36,995 bases of DNA from Bacillota bacterium (GCA_012521465.1 JAAYMI010000189.1:1-36995); one strand, 5' to 3'. Numbered from the stretch's first letter, positions 1 through 7,712 are shown. A program made the numbers and translations. Notes: generated from the letters alone by a model not told the origin.

Positions 1-1106
1 ATCGCTTCTCTATTGCGTGGCCGCGGGTTTTTCCCACGGGAAAAGGCAAGGCCAATCCGAAGGGGCTCGACTTCTACAAGCGCTTGTTGGATGAGTTGGA
101 GGCAGCGGGAATCCGGCCGATGGCCACACTCTACCACTGGGATCTACCACAGGCACTGCAGGAAGAATGCGGTGGTTGGGTCTCCCGCGACGTAGCATTC
201 TACTTTAGGGACTACGCTGCCTACGTTTTCGAACAGATCGGTGACCGGCTGGGCTGGGTAGTCACCATCAACGAGCAGTGGGTGGCGGCCATGCTGGGTT
301 ACGGCTTTGGCACCCATGCTCCCGGTATTCGCGATTTCAAAGCAGCCCTGCAAGCGGGTCACTACCTCCTCTACGGTCACGGTTTGACAGTACAGGTCTT
401 CCGGGAGATTGGCCTGCCTGGGCAGGTGGGGCTAGCCTTGAATCTGACGCCCTATTACCCCCACCGTGACGCGCCCGAAGATTTGGCTGTTGCGCGGAGA
501 ATGGACGGCATAACCAACCGCTGGTATCTCGACGCAGTGCTGCGGGGCCAGTATCCTGAGGATGTGGCCGAGTGGTATGCCGAGCGTAAGGTGCTGCCGG
601 ACTTACCTCGGGAGGATCTGACCGTAATATCCCAACCCATAGACTTCCTCGGCATCAACTACTACACCCGGGGAATTGTGGGTCACAGTGATGAGGACCC
701 GTGTGGGCTCAAAGAATATCCTCCAGAAGGGCCCGTTACGGATATGAACTGGGAGGTTTATCCCCAGGGTCTATATGACCTGCTCACCAGGATCACGCGG
801 GATTATGGGTCTATTCCGCTGTATATCACAGAAAACGGAGCCGCCTTCCCAGATCAGGTGGAAGATGGGCGTGTGCGGGATACAGCTCGCACCGCATACC
901 TAGAGGCACACTTCCACCAAGCGGCAGAAGCCCTGGCCAAGGAAGTACCTCTGCGGGGATACTTTGTGTGGTCGCTGTTGGACAACTTCGAATGGGCCTT
1001 CGGTTACAGCAAGCGGTTCGGCATTGTCTATGTGGACTATCAGAGCCAAGAGCGCATAATTAAGGGCAGCGGGTTGTGGTATAGGGACTTTATCAGGAAC
1101 GGCTGA
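1..1106 (+). CDS. Glycoside hydrolase family 1 beta-glucosidase, 5' truncated by window edge
   Basis: The frame is open from base 3 (RFSIAWPRVFP...), so the gene begins upstream of the window. About 368 residues are present. Compared with ~445-residue GH1 enzymes, roughly 75 N-terminal residues are missing. GH1 enzymes are cytoplasmic retaining glycosidases that hydrolyse beta-glucosides or cellobiose-type disaccharides. Visible family marks are TLYHWDLPQAL, the acid/base region TINEQW (Glu codon 273-275), GINYYTR, the nucleophile region YITENG (Glu codon 831-833) and the C-terminal LLDNFEWAFGYSKRFG. One oddity is that the usual Asn-Glu-Pro at the acid/base reads Asn-Glu-Gln; the catalytic Glu itself is kept. 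A hairpin terminator follows the stop. The family is certain, the natural substrate is not. Confidence 0.95.
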   Translation, partial: RFSIAWPRVFPTGKGKANPKGLDFYKRLLDELEAAGIRPMATLYHWDLPQALQEECGGWVSRDVAFYFRDYAAYVFEQIGDRLGWVVTINEQWVAAMLGYGFGTHAPGIRDFKAALQAGHYLLYGHGLTVQVFREIGLPGQVGLALNLTPYYPHRDAPEDLAVARRMDGITNRWYLDAVLRGQYPEDVAEWYAERKVLPDLPREDLTVISQPIDFLGINYYTRGIVGHSDEDPCGLKEYPPEGPVTDMNWEVYPQGLYDLLTRITRDYGSIPLYITENGAAFPDQVEDGRVRDTARTAYLEAHFHQAAEALAKEVPLRGYFVWSLLDNFEWAFGYSKRFGIVYVDYQSQERIIKGSGLWYRDFIRNG

Positions 1107-1130
1107 ACCGCCGTCTGAGAAGGCTCAGCG

Positions 1131-1158
1131 AGACCGGCCCTGGGTGGTCGGTCTTGTT
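1131..1158 (+). terminator. Intrinsic terminator after the GH1 gene
   Basis: A 9-bp stem with one G-U pair (agaccggcc at 1131-1139, ggtcggtct at 1146-1154) closes a six-base loop and is followed by a short T-rich tail. It lies 24 bases after the beta-glucosidase stop. Confidence 0.6.
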
Positions 1159-1180
1159 ATATGCATTTCGCCGCAGAACA

Positions 1181-1220
1181 AACAAACCTTACCAGGCGGA
1201 CGACGTGGTAAGGTTCGTTT
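1181..1220 (-). terminator. Inverted repeat, probable terminator of the 69-residue minus-strand gene
   Basis: Arms of 14 bases with one mismatch (1181-1194 and 1206-1219) enclose an 11-base loop. Read on the minus strand, the hairpin lies just beyond the stop of the small gene and is followed by an interrupted T-rich stretch. It could also block readthrough from the beta-glucosidase side. Confidence 0.55.
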
Positions 1221-1231
1221 ACCGAAACGGA

Positions 1232-1441
1232 TTAATTGCTCTCTTGGACCAGAGCACGAACTTGCTCAACTACTTCCGTTGAGGTTAATCTCTCTATCTG
1301 TTCCCATGAACTAGGTGTGGCAGTATTAATAAACTCGCTGACTAACTTGGTGCCCGCCTTATTCCACACTGTTAGTTTGGGGCGATCTCCTTTATCTCTC
1401 AGTCTTACAAAGAAATCTCCGACCTGAAACATGGTATTCAT
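1232..1441 (-). CDS. Small protein of unknown function, 69 residues
   Basis: I do not recognise this protein. It starts at an ATG preceded on the minus strand by an SD-like AGAGGGGG about eight bases away and ends before an inverted repeat, which supports a real gene. The sequence MNTMFQVGDFFVRLRDKGD followed by KLTVWNKAG reads like a short beta-barrel, such as an SH3-like fold, then a C-terminal amphipathic helix (EVVEQVRALVQ). It has no signal peptide, membrane segment or cysteine. It is divergent from the GDT1-like transporter and shares a 168-base upstream region with it. Confidence 0.6.
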   Translation of the reverse strand: MNTMFQVGDFFVRLRDKGDRPKLTVWNKAGTKLVSEFINTATPSSWEQIERLTSTEVVEQVRALVQESN

Positions 1442-1510
1442 GGCGCATTCCCCCTCTGGTATTTGCTTAATAAATACCCGTTTCAGACAAGGAAATCCTG
1501 CCTGAGTTAA

Positions 1511-1546
1511 CCTTTTTCCCCAGAGAATTGTGGGGGGAAAACAAGG
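1511..1546. repeat. Imperfect inverted repeat in the divergent intergenic region
   Basis: A T-and-C-rich left arm (1511-1522) pairs with a G-and-A-rich right arm (1531-1546) around an eight-base spacer, with a two-G bulge. It lies between the divergent small gene and the GDT1-like gene. No T-tract follows on the plus strand, so it is more likely an operator or leader hairpin than a terminator. Confidence 0.35.
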
Positions 1547-1609
1547 TAATTCACACCCTATGGTTAAATACTAGGGAAGAGCTCTTGAGGATAGGTGGGA
1601 AAGCTAGAT

Positions 1610-2647
1610 ATGGTCCAGGAATTAGTGCAGGCGGCCTTTCTTATTTTTGTGGCCGAGATGGGGGACAAGACGCAGCTGTTGGCCATGGCCTTCGCTCTGC
1701 AGTTCAGCATTATCCAGGTCCTTGGTGGAGTGGCACTGGGCTCTTTTTTAAACCATGGTTTGGCCGTCGCTCTGGGTGCGTATGTATCACAGTTAGTACC
1801 CTTGGAATTAATCCGGCTCATTGCCGCCTGCGGTTTCTTGGGTTTTGGCTTGTGGACCCTGTACAACCGCCAAGAAGAGGAACACTTGCACACCCCTGGT
1901 CAGGGGCATCCTATCCTCGTGGTGGCTCTGGCATTTTTCATCGGTGAACTAGGCGATAAGACGCAGCTCAGCGCGATCGCCCTATCAAGTAGGGCCTTGT
2001 ATCCTGAAGCCGTCTTGGCGGGAACTGTGCTGGGCATGGTGCTCACCAGTTTGGTTGGCATAGGCGCCGGCATTAAGCTAGGGGAGAAGGTGCCTGAAAG
2101 AACCCTCAGGTTGATCTCGGCCTTTGTCTTTATCGGCTTTGGCGTTCTTGGTCTATGGCGTGCCGTTCCGCCGCATCTTCTTACGGCCCCTAATATTGCC
2201 GTATTCTTGGGGGCGCTGGCTGCGGCTATCATCTTGCTGATTGTACCGCCGCTTTGGAGAACGCGGCGCACCGAGGTTCAGGGTAAGTACACTCAGATGC
2301 AGCGGGTGGCTCGGGAACTGAAACGGCATTTGGCAGAGATTGAGGCTGCTGTAGATGATATCTGCTTGAGCGAAAAGCACTGCGGCGTGTGCCGAGGAAA
2401 AGACTGTCCAGTAGGCTACTGCCGCGATCTCGTAAGACAAGCACTCCGCGACCACCTCGCGGCAGAACCCCACGGCGTGATTCCCCGAGCCAGAACGGCG
2501 CAGCGCTTTGATGAGGCGAAGATCCGTCACGCTTTAGCCCTAGTTCGCCAAGAATACCCCGATTGCGAGAGTATGCCGGAAATCGAGACGATTATCAGGC
2601 GCACCGAAGCTGTTCTGCGGACCCTTGAAAGCCACCAGACTTCATAG
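1610..2647 (+). CDS. GDT1/TMEM165 (UPF0016) family cation transporter with Cys-rich C-terminal extension
   Basis: This is a membrane protein of the UPF0016/GDT1 family, whose studied members move Mn2+ or Ca2+. The family's two copies of the E-x-G-D-K-T-Q motif are at residues 16-22 (EMGDKTQ) and 113-119 (ELGDKTQ), each opening a three-helix repeat; six to seven hydrophobic segments extend to about residue 215. I chose ATG 1610 because the SD AGGTGGG lies ten bases upstream; an in-frame GTG at 1595 overlaps that SD. At 345 residues the protein exceeds the usual 190-240. The extra ~125 residues form a charged helix followed by a five-Cys cluster (C252, C258, C261, C266, C271) and more helix, probably cytosolic. 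I did not find a yybP-ykoY-type Mn2+ riboswitch upstream. The end overlaps murB, tail to tail, by 6 bp. Confidence 0.85.
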   Translation: MVQELVQAAFLIFVAEMGDKTQLLAMAFALQFSIIQVLGGVALGSFLNHGLAVALGAYVSQLVPLELIRLIAACGFLGFGLWTLYNRQEEEHLHTPGQGHPILVVALAFFIGELGDKTQLSAIALSSRALYPEAVLAGTVLGMVLTSLVGIGAGIKLGEKVPERTLRLISAFVFIGFGVLGLWRAVPPHLLTAPNIAVFLGALAAAIILLIVPPLWRTRRTEVQGKYTQMQRVARELKRHLAEIEAAVDDICLSEKHCGVCRGKDCPVGYCRDLVRQALRDHLAAEPHGVIPRARTAQRFDEAKIRHALALVRQEYPDCESMPEIETIIRRTEAVLRTLESHQTS

Positions 2648-3502
2648 CGATCCGAGGATACGGATCTCTGGTTCTAGGTCTACGTTGAACCGCTGTTTTA
2701 TTTCTCTTTGAATGTGCTGAATCAGCTGGAGGACATCGTCAGCCGTAGCGCCACCGCGGTTTATGATGAAGCCCGCGTGTTTGGTGGAAACCTCCGCCCC
2801 GCCGATACGAAACCCCTTCAGGCCCGCTTGTTCGATCATGGGTCCTACATAGTGGCCCGCCGGTCGCTTAAAGGTGCTCCCGGCACTGGGGAATTCTAAC
2901 GGCTGTCTGGCCCTCCTCCTCGCCTGGAGATCGTTCATTTTGGCCAGGATCTCTTCTCTGCTGCCCGGGCGCAGTTCCAGCTCCACTCTGGTGACTACGA
3001 TCTTTTCTTGCTGAACGCGGCTGTGGCGGTACGAGTAAGAGAACTCATCACGGGTCCATGAACCAGGACCAGCCGCAGTGGCAAAATGCACGCGGCGGAC
3101 GAGGGGGCCGATTTCCCCATCGTAGGCACCGGCATTCATAAAGACTGCGCCGCCGATACCTCCAGGTATGCCAACGGCGAACTCCAGCCCCGTGAGCCGA
3201 TGATAGGCAGCCAGTTTGCTGACGGCGCTGAAGAGGCAGCCAGCCGAAGCGGTAATAGTGGTCCCATCCACCTGAACGTGGGCGAAGTTGTCGGCCATCT
3301 GAATTACCAGGCCGCGGATCCCTGCACTTCTCACCAGGACATTTGTGCCGTAGCCCAGGACAATTACGTTGAGATCGTGCTGTTCAGCAAACTGGAGAGC
3401 GGATATGAGTTCGGCTTCAGTTGCCGGGCGGGCAAAGTAATCGGCCGGCCCACCCACGCCAAGCGAGGTTGCCTTGGCTAAAGGATAATTGCGGATAAAC
3501 AC
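2642..3502 (-). CDS. murB: UDP-N-acetylenolpyruvoylglucosamine reductase MurB
   Basis: MurB is an FAD enzyme of the cytoplasm that uses NADPH to reduce UDP-GlcNAc-enolpyruvate to UDP-MurNAc, the second committed step of peptidoglycan synthesis. The FAD-binding half is clear: GVGGPADYF (15-23), LGYGTNVLV (49-57) and GIPGGIGGAVFMNAGA (111-126). Catalytic residues are visible as Arg159 in YSYRHSR, Ser209 in AGSTFKRP and a C-terminal Glu in LEPEIR. The start is GTG at 3502 with a near-perfect SD (AGGAGGTGG) just upstream. At 286 residues it fits the shorter type II MurB seen in Gram-positives. It lies downstream of the M23 gene on the same strand but is separated from it by a terminator. Confidence 0.97.
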   Translation of the reverse strand: MFIRNYPLAKATSLGVGGPADYFARPATEAELISALQFAEQHDLNVIVLGYGTNVLVRSAGIRGLVIQMADNFAHVQVDGTTITASAGCLFSAVSKLAAYHRLTGLEFAVGIPGGIGGAVFMNAGAYDGEIGPLVRRVHFATAAGPGSWTRDEFSYSYRHSRVQQEKIVVTRVELELRPGSREEILAKMNDLQARRRARQPLEFPSAGSTFKRPAGHYVGPMIEQAGLKGFRIGGAEVSTKHAGFIINRGGATADDVLQLIQHIQREIKQRFNVDLEPEIRILGSL

Positions 3503-3533
3503 GGCCCCACCTCCTGATATCAGTACTACTATA

Positions 3534-3560
3534 ACACAAAAAGGGCGAGACTCCGCCCTT
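3534..3560 (-). terminator. Intrinsic terminator of the M23 lipoprotein gene
   Basis: On the minus strand a perfect 7-bp stem (3554-3560 with 3541-3547) closes a six-base loop and is followed by a run of T. The stem begins inside the TAA stop of the M23 gene. It separates this gene from murB downstream. Confidence 0.85.
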
Positions 3561-4188
3561 ATTGTTTTGTGTGATAGCGATTTTGCCAGATGAATTCACT
3601 CGGGTTCAACCAGTATTGCGCCACTCGCTCTTTCTCCCAGGCTGTACCGTTTGTGCGGGGCCAGGCGTTGGCAGGCAGATCTGCACTGCGGATCTCAAAA
3701 TGGAGGTGTGCGGCAAAGCGGTTATTGGGGCCGCGGCCCACAGTTCCGATCTGCTGGCGGCGCTGGACGAGTTCCCCGGTCCGGACATCTCGCCTGTCCA
3801 GGTGTGCATATTGGGACCACACATAGGTATCGTCAGGCAGCCGGTGTTTCACTAGGATGACATTCCCCAGTGCTGTGTTCCATCCCGAGAATACAACCTC
3901 GCCGTGAGCGATCGCGTAAACCGGCTCTCCCAGATCGCCATTGCCGGCTAGGGGAATGTTCCAGTCTTCTCCGGGGTGCCACGAATTGCTGACGCTGCTC
4001 CACTCTAGGAAGCCATAGCCAGTGATGTCCCATCCCTGCCCGTCCGGGCCGCCCACTGGGAAGTCGAACCCGTCCACGATAGGGAACAGACTGCCTTTCC
4101 CACCCGGTCCACTGCTTTCCATGGGACCGCAGCCGCTAAGGAGCAGCACGATCACAAGCCCCAACGCTGCTTGAACAGTCTTCTTCAG
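3559..4188 (-). CDS. M23-family peptidase, secreted lipoprotein, probable CTG start
   Basis: This is a LytM/M23-type zinc peptidase domain likely to cut peptidoglycan cross-bridges at the outer face of the membrane. Metal ligands are seen as HPGED (His71, Asp75) and HLHFEI (His161, His163), with YAHL at 127-130. Starting at CTG 4188 gives 209 residues beginning MKKTVQAALG with an ideal lipoprotein signal ending LLLSGC (Cys20 lipidated). The SD GGAGGAG precedes this CTG at normal spacing. The in-frame ATG at 4272 lies upstream of the promoter at 4225-4253, so it should not be transcribed. No ATG, GTG or TTG fits better: the only nearby TTG would leave too short a signal. The gene is divergent from the secreted unknown at 4344. 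The family is certain; the start codon is inferred. Confidence 0.88.
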   Translation of the reverse strand: MKKTVQAALGLVIVLLLSGCGPMESSGPGGKGSLFPIVDGFDFPVGGPDGQGWDITGYGFLEWSSVSNSWHPGEDWNIPLAGNGDLGEPVYAIAHGEVVFSGWNTALGNVILVKHRLPDDTYVWSQYAHLDRRDVRTGELVQRRQQIGTVGRGPNNRFAAHLHFEIRSADLPANAWPRTNGTAWEKERVAQYWLNPSEFIWQNRYHTKQ

Positions 4189-4224
4189 ATTACATCTCCT
4201 CCAAAGTTGACTAATTTCAGTAAT

Positions 4225-4253
4225 ATTGTACTGGGCAGGGAGGAAATGTTCAA
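4225..4253 (-). promoter_or_regulatory. Sigma-A type promoter for the M23 lipoprotein gene
   Basis: Read on the minus strand, TTGAAC (4253-4248), a 17-base spacer and TACAAT (4230-4225) give a good promoter. Transcription would begin near 4218, about 30 bases before the CTG start and downstream of the ATG at 4272. Confidence 0.65.
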
Positions 4254-4343
4254 TAATGGTAAAGTTCCCCAACGCGTTCTTACTGCTGCTTGGAGGAAGA
4301 GCTGCGCTGGCGGCGAATTACCAGGTTATTGGAGGGATAGGTT

Positions 4344-5156
4344 ATGGACCGCAGAATTATACTCGTTAGCTTAGTGGTGGTCATCCTAACCTGCACGGCT
4401 CCCCTTTGTGGAGCTTTTTACGGGGATGAAGTGGTCCTAGGTGGTGGAAACGAGTTTCGCTATGCCCTTGAGCTGGAGCCGGGTGAAAAATACAGCGTGG
4501 GAATTGCCGTGCAGAGCGACGAGCCCAATGCGCTGGTTAGTCTGTCTGTGCAGTTCCTCGGTGCCAGAGGTGACGTTGTGGAGTTTATCTCCACTGAGCG
4601 CGGCCTAGGTGCGGCTGGGCGCTGGACCCTATTGGGACTGGAGTTTACTGTTCCGCTAGATGAACTCCGCGCCGAACTGGTTCTGGCGGCAGACACCCCA
4701 GGTTTATACCGGTGGGACAGCCTGACAGTACAGCGGATTCAGAGTACTGCCCATGCGGTGCAGCAGTACTGGGAAGAGCGCTTTGCCAAGCACGGTCCCA
4801 TTTACACAGGCCTAGTTGTAGATGCCCGCCACCTGGATGTCCGCCGAGGGATCAGTCCCCGGGTATATTCAGAATCGGGTCAGCTCATCTATGGAGGGGT
4901 ACTGGCCTCGTCCGAGTATGTCCAGGGGGTAGGTGTGGTCGCCTACGGGAGCGAATTGGACCCAGAGCTGATTAAGCGCATTCAAGTGGACCCAGAATAC
5001 GGCTACGCGCTGCCGCTGACGGTGAAAGCTATTGGTACGATTGAGCCCGCCCGGACAGCGGTGTATATCAGTGATGCAGATGCGGAGCGCATCCTGCAGG
5101 CCCTATCACAATATGATTTTCTCGCTCGCTACGCGGTTATCTTTCTCATCGATTAA
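4344..5156 (+). CDS. Secreted two-domain protein: jelly-roll-like N-terminus plus LPP20/FlgT-like C-terminal domain
   Basis: I cannot assign a function. ATG 4344 follows the SD GGAGGG. Residues 1-24 are a signal peptide (basic start, hydrophobic core, likely cut after CGA). Residues ~30-132 look like a beta-sandwich of the CBM4/9/22 carbohydrate-binding type: alternating beta strands, a GRWTLLGLEFTVP-type strand, and a closing GLYRWDSLTVQRI strand. Residues ~152-270 (YTGLVVDARHLDV, SPRVYSESGQLIYGG, ending YAVIFLID) resemble the C-terminal domain I remember from LPP20-type lipoproteins and FlgT-like envelope proteins. The protein is extracellular or wall-associated. It lies opposite an M23 peptidase and upstream of a PfkB kinase with 65 bases between. 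The domain assignments are from memory and moderate in confidence. Confidence 0.7.
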   Translation: MDRRIILVSLVVVILTCTAPLCGAFYGDEVVLGGGNEFRYALELEPGEKYSVGIAVQSDEPNALVSLSVQFLGARGDVVEFISTERGLGAAGRWTLLGLEFTVPLDELRAELVLAADTPGLYRWDSLTVQRIQSTAHAVQQYWEERFAKHGPIYTGLVVDARHLDVRRGISPRVYSESGQLIYGGVLASSEYVQGVGVVAYGSELDPELIKRIQVDPEYGYALPLTVKAIGTIEPARTAVYISDADAERILQALSQYDFLARYAVIFLID

Positions 5157-5221
5157 GCGGCAGGAAAACGCCAAACCAAACAGAATAATGAGTAGATTCA
5201 TGATAATGGAGGTTGTCCCCA

Positions 5222-6361
5222 ATGAGTGATTTGAAGCAGAAACTGCAGCAGCTCCGACGCAATCTCGATCAGGTATCTGACCGTGAATTGTCGGCTGTAA
5301 TTGGATTTGATGGTTTTGTAGATACTATAGTAGAAGTGGTTGATAAGCGGCATTCGTTTGCAGAATATACGCGCATGCAGACCATTGCCGACTTTGGCGC
5401 CAGGATCTCGCGGGCTGCCGGGTTAAGCACAAACATCGAATTTGTACCTGTTGCTAAGAAACTAGGGGGCAATGGGCCGATCATGGCCAACGCCATGATG
5501 TCTCTCGGGGTAAACGTTTCTTATATCGGCGCGCTGGGCAAACCCACCATCAACCAGGTTTTCGACAGCCTTGTCCAAGGCTGTGCGCAGGTGGTTTCTC
5601 TCGCGGAACCTGGTCTCACTGATGCGGTGGAGTTCACCGACGGCAAGGTGATGTTGGGGAAAATCACTTCCCTCAATGAGGTAACGTGGGATGCACTGGT
5701 TGAGGCTGTAGGCGAAGACCGGATTCGGGAGCTTTTCACCAGCTGCGATCTGGTTGCCACGGTGAACTGGACCATGATGCCTCACATGAATGATATCTGG
5801 GAGAACCTGCTTCGGGTGCTGCCCCCTAACAGCGATCCTGACCGGCCCATTTTGTTCGTGGATCTGGCTGATCCTGAAAAGCGCAAATCAGAGGACATTC
5901 TGGAAGCAATGCGCCTCATCGGCAGGTTCAACTCTGTTTATCGAGTAGCATTGGGTCTAAACCGCAAAGAAGCAACTGAAGTGGCGGAGGTGCTGGACCT
6001 CAAGCTGAGTGCTCCTGCCGCGGAGGTTTCCTTGGAAGAAATCACTCGCGCCTTGGCTGACGCCCTGGACTTGTGGTGCTTGATGGTGCATCCCACGAGT
6101 GCTGCCGCGGCAGTAGTTGATGGGGTGTATGCCCACACCGTGGGGCCGTATACCTCCAAACCCCGCCTAACCACAGGAGCAGGCGATAACTTCAACGCTG
6201 GCTTCTGCCTCGGCCTGCTGCTGGGGCTTTCGCTGGAACAGTGTGTCATGTTGGGCACGGCCACATCTGGATTCTACGTGCGCAATATGCACAGTCCGTC
6301 CTTTGCTGAACTGAAGGACTTTGTGGAGTTGTGGAGCCAGCACGGAGAAGTAGAGTTCTAG
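5222..6361 (+). CDS. PfkB/ribokinase-family carbohydrate kinase
   Basis: This is a cytoplasmic ATP-dependent kinase of the PfkB fold, which phosphorylates sugars or nucleosides. Near the N-terminus is the substrate region VIGFDGFVDTIVEVVD. GGNGPIMANAMMSLG carries the family's Gly-Gly-Asn signature. The C-terminal GAGD anion-hole motif with the catalytic base Asp322 lies within TTGAGDNFNAGF. ATG 5222 (379 residues) has a GGAGG nine bases upstream; a TTG at 5213 sits too close to that SD. The length is above the typical 300-330, with extra sequence in the middle. The substrate cannot be read from the sequence. trpB follows after 62 bases, but no functional link is obvious. Confidence 0.85.
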   Translation: MSDLKQKLQQLRRNLDQVSDRELSAVIGFDGFVDTIVEVVDKRHSFAEYTRMQTIADFGARISRAAGLSTNIEFVPVAKKLGGNGPIMANAMMSLGVNVSYIGALGKPTINQVFDSLVQGCAQVVSLAEPGLTDAVEFTDGKVMLGKITSLNEVTWDALVEAVGEDRIRELFTSCDLVATVNWTMMPHMNDIWENLLRVLPPNSDPDRPILFVDLADPEKRKSEDILEAMRLIGRFNSVYRVALGLNRKEATEVAEVLDLKLSAPAAEVSLEEITRALADALDLWCLMVHPTSAAAAVVDGVYAHTVGPYTSKPRLTTGAGDNFNAGFCLGLLLGLSLEQCVMLGTATSGFYVRNMHSPSFAELKDFVELWSQHGEVEF

Positions 6362-6423
6362 GTTTTAGGGGATGCACTTTCCCTGGAGCATAGCAGAGCA
6401 GAGATAAGCAAAGGAGAGATGAG

Positions 6424-7617
6424 ATGAGAACAGAGTTGGCAGCAGCGAAGAAAGGGTATTTTGGCGAGTTTGGTGGGCGGTATGTACCGGCGGAGTTGGA
6501 AGCGCCGCTGAGTCACGTGGCAGAAGCTTATGAAGAGGTAAAGAACGATCCCAGCTTTCAAGAGGAACTTGATTACTATCTCAAAGACTATGCCGGCCGT
6601 CCCAGCCCCCTGTACCATGCTGAGCGTCTCAGCCGCGAGCTGGGGGGCGCTCAGATCTTCCTGAAACGGGAGGATCTCAACCACACGGGCTCTCACAAGA
6701 TTAACAACGTCTTGGGACAGGCGCTCCTCGCGAAGCGCATGGGTGCCAAGCGGGTTATTGCGGAAACGGGAGCCGGCCAGCACGGCGTGGCTACAGCCAC
6801 TGCCTGTGCTCTCCTAGACATGGAGTGTGTGGTGTACATGGGAGCCGTTGATGCGGCTCGCCAGAGTCTGAATGTCTTTCGTATGGAGCTCTTGGGTGCG
6901 AAAGTAGTCCGCGTCACTGCTGGTGGGCAGCGCCTGAAAGAAGCGGTTGATGCCGCGCTGGATGATTTTGCCCAGAACTATCGGACTACGTTTTACGTCT
7001 TGGGTTCGGCAGTGGGCCCCTACCCCTATCCTGATATTGTCCGGGATTTTCAATCGGTCATCGGCCGTGAGGCCCGGACTCAGATTCTAGAGAAGGTGGG
7101 CAGGCTCCCTGATTATCTCGTTGCATGTGTGGGAGGAGGCAGCAACGCGATCGGCCTGTTTGCGCCGTTCTATGGTGACGAAACGGTGCGCATGGTAGGG
7201 TGTGAGCCAGGAGGAACTGGTTCCGGTTTAGGCCAGAACGCCGCCGCCATCTCCTACGGTGTGCCTGCAATTATTCACGGCTTCCGGTGCTATGCACTCT
7301 TAGACGGTGATGGGGAGGTTGCTCCCACCAGTTCGATCGCCGCGGGACTGGATTATCCAGGAATTGGCCCAGAACACAGCTTCTACAAGGCAACAGGACG
7401 GGCTGAGTACGTGGCAGTTAGCGACCAAGAGGCCCTGGATGCATTCCAGGTACTCACTCGTACTGAGGGGATAATCCCGGCGTTGGAGAGTGCCCATGCC
7501 GTGGCCCATGCCATCAAGCTGGCGCCGCAGCTCAGCACGGATCAGATCATGATCGTGAATCTCTCGGGTCGAGGCGATAAGGATGCTGACCAAGTACTGC
7601 AGCTGCTCAAGCGTTGA
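6424..7617 (+). CDS. trpB: Tryptophan synthase beta chain, stand-alone
   Basis: TrpB is the PLP enzyme that condenses indole with L-serine to tryptophan. The PLP-lysine is Lys92 in HTGSHKINN and the catalytic acid is Glu114 in AETGAGQHG. The phosphate-binding loop is GGGSNAIG, and the C-terminus keeps the [13 protein letters not shown] and EGIIPALES blocks. ATG 6424 follows AAAGGAGAG at good spacing, and 397 residues is normal for TrpB1. No trpA or other trp gene is nearby. It may pair with a distant TrpA or act as an indole-salvaging enzyme. The segment after the phosphate loop ([16 protein letters not shown]) departs slightly from the usual G-V-E-A-x-G pattern. A short hairpin (7623-7638) lacks a T-tract, so I do not call a terminator there. 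Confidence 0.95.
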   Translation: MRTELAAAKKGYFGEFGGRYVPAELEAPLSHVAEAYEEVKNDPSFQEELDYYLKDYAGRPSPLYHAERLSRELGGAQIFLKREDLNHTGSHKINNVLGQALLAKRMGAKRVIAETGAGQHGVATATACALLDMECVVYMGAVDAARQSLNVFRMELLGAKVVRVTAGGQRLKEAVDAALDDFAQNYRTTFYVLGSAVGPYPYPDIVRDFQSVIGREARTQILEKVGRLPDYLVACVGGGSNAIGLFAPFYGDETVRMVGCEPGGTGSGLGQNAAAISYGVPAIIHGFRCYALLDGDGEVAPTSSIAAGLDYPGIGPEHSFYKATGRAEYVAVSDQEALDAFQVLTRTEGIIPALESAHAVAHAIKLAPQLSTDQIMIVNLSGRGDKDADQVLQLLKR

Positions 7618-7649
7618 GCCCTCGAGGCTTGAGCCTCGGCCTGAGGTGG

Positions 7650-7678
7650 TTGCCGAACACTAAGCCGCATAGTATAAT
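7650..7678 (+). promoter_or_regulatory. Sigma-A type promoter for the FMN-binding protein gene
   Basis: TTGCCG (7650-7655), a 17-base spacer and a perfect TATAAT (7673-7678) lie just after trpB. The implied transcript begins near 7685, which rules out the longer reading frame starting at 7614. Confidence 0.75.
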
Positions 7679-7712
7679 AGGTGCGGAAATCTTGCAGAAA
7701 TGGGGTTATCTC

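Noticed and set aside
1442-1609. Possible yybP-ykoY manganese riboswitch before the GDT1-type gene
   Set aside because: This riboswitch often precedes such transporters, but I could not find its conserved loops or flanking stems in the 168-base region.
7623-7638. Hairpin after trpB as a terminator
   Set aside because: The 6-bp stem with a four-base loop has no T-tract and is followed by G-rich sequence.
7614-7712. Longer FMN-protein frame starting at GTG 7614
   Set aside because: It would overlap the trpB stop and begin upstream of a clear promoter (7650-7678), so the extra residues are not expected to be made.
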